A stretch of DNA of 6,183 nt from Flavobacteriaceae bacterium. GTDB taxonomy: Bacteria > Bacteroidota > Bacteroidia > Flavobacteriales > Flavobacteriaceae. A program made the position numbers and the translations under genes. Of this stretch, positions 5,834 to 6,183 are shown piece after piece. The number at the start of each line of letters is the position of its first letter. The first letter of the stretch is position 1. The stretch covers positions 1-6,183 of the forward strand of contig CANJDA010000128.1 in NCBI GenBank assembly GCA_947472705.1, written 5' to 3'. The notes under the pieces were generated by a model. That model was not told the origin of the DNA and made no database searches. It saw only the letters and a list, made by a program, of their open reading frames with translations.

Positions 5834-6183
5834 ATGTACAAACTATTTATTCGTACCATTTTATTTTGGTTTGACCCAGAAGAAGTACACTACTTTTCTT
5901 TTAGTTTTATCCAATTTATTTCCAAAATTCCTTTAGTTCCAAAACTTTTAAAATCAATATACGAAGTAAAAGATTCCCGTCTGGAACGTGAAGTGTTCGG
6001 ATTAAAATTTAAAAACCCTGTAGGCTTGGCTGCCGGATTTGATAAAGATGCCAAGTTGTATCAAGAACTATCAAATTTTGGTTTTGGTTTTATAGAAATA
6101 GGAACATTAACCCCAAAACCTCAAGAAGGCAATCCTAAAAAAAGATTGTTTCGATTAAAAGAAGACAATGCCATTATCAACCG
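5834..6183 (+). CDS. pyrD: Dihydroorotate dehydrogenase (quinone), class 2, 5' part
   Basis: An ATG at 5834 opens a frame of 116 full codons that runs off the right edge. PyrD oxidises dihydroorotate to orotate in de novo pyrimidine synthesis. The class 2 enzyme is FMN-dependent, membrane-associated and passes electrons to quinone. Class 2 is shown by the N-terminal extension (about residues 1-45, MYKLFIRTILFWFDPEEVHY), which resembles the E. coli membrane-binding start with its D-P-E-x-x-H motif. The core follows: GLKFKNPVGLAAGFDKD (56-72, FMN-binding loop with K71), FGFIEIGTLTPKPQEGNPKKR (84-104) and LFRLKEDNAIIN (105-116), ending where the conserved N-R-M-G-F would come. Roughly a third of the usual 335-345 aa is present. 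It is divergent from nadC, 183 nt apart, with a consensus -7 promoter. It is partial because of the window edge. Confidence 0.95.
   Translation, partial: MYKLFIRTILFWFDPEEVHYFSFSFIQFISKIPLVPKLLKSIYEVKDSRLEREVFGLKFKNPVGLAAGFDKDAKLYQELSNFGFGFIEIGTLTPKPQEGNPKKRLFRLKEDNAIIN

Overview
The window looks like core chromosome of a Flavobacterium-type bacterium (Bacteroidota, Flavobacteriaceae). The DNA is AT-rich and the leaders lack clear Shine-Dalgarno sequences. The promoters fit the Bacteroidota pattern of a -33 TTG-type and a -7 TAnnTTTG element, and the proteins read as flavobacterial orthologues. No mobile element, CRISPR array, tRNA, rRNA or phage gene is visible.

Layout from left to right. 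(1) Positions 1-78, minus strand: first 26 codons of rpsF (ribosomal protein S6), with its promoter at about 109-138. (2) Positions 267-962, plus strand: an orphan LytTR-family response regulator divergent from rpsF. Its real start is probably 267, not the in-frame ATG at 138. (3) Positions 959-5650, minus strand: a tightly packed cluster transcribed nadC -> YihY/BrkB-family membrane protein -> DUF2147 exported protein -> priA, with junctions of 0 nt, a 4-nt ATGA overlap, and 10 nt. It probably runs from one promoter near 5669-5699. (4) Positions 5834-6183, plus strand: the 5' part of pyrD (class 2 dihydroorotate dehydrogenase), divergent from nadC and cut by the window edge.

Functionally the genes are housekeeping: translation (rpsF), NAD synthesis (nadC), pyrimidine synthesis (pyrD) and replication restart (priA). 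With them are one regulator of unknown target and two cell-envelope proteins of unclear role. nadC and pyrD both belong to nucleotide or cofactor synthesis that uses PRPP or orotate, and they face each other across a 183-bp regulatory region.

I found no new multi-gene system. The most interesting structures are non-coding. At the convergent response regulator/priA junction the two stop codons interlock in a TTAA, and each gene appears to be terminated by a hairpin buried in the last codons of the other. In the nadC/pyrD intergenic region a perfect 17-bp inverted repeat, one arm of which lies in a tandem octamer array, places its arms on the -33 regions of the two divergent promoters.
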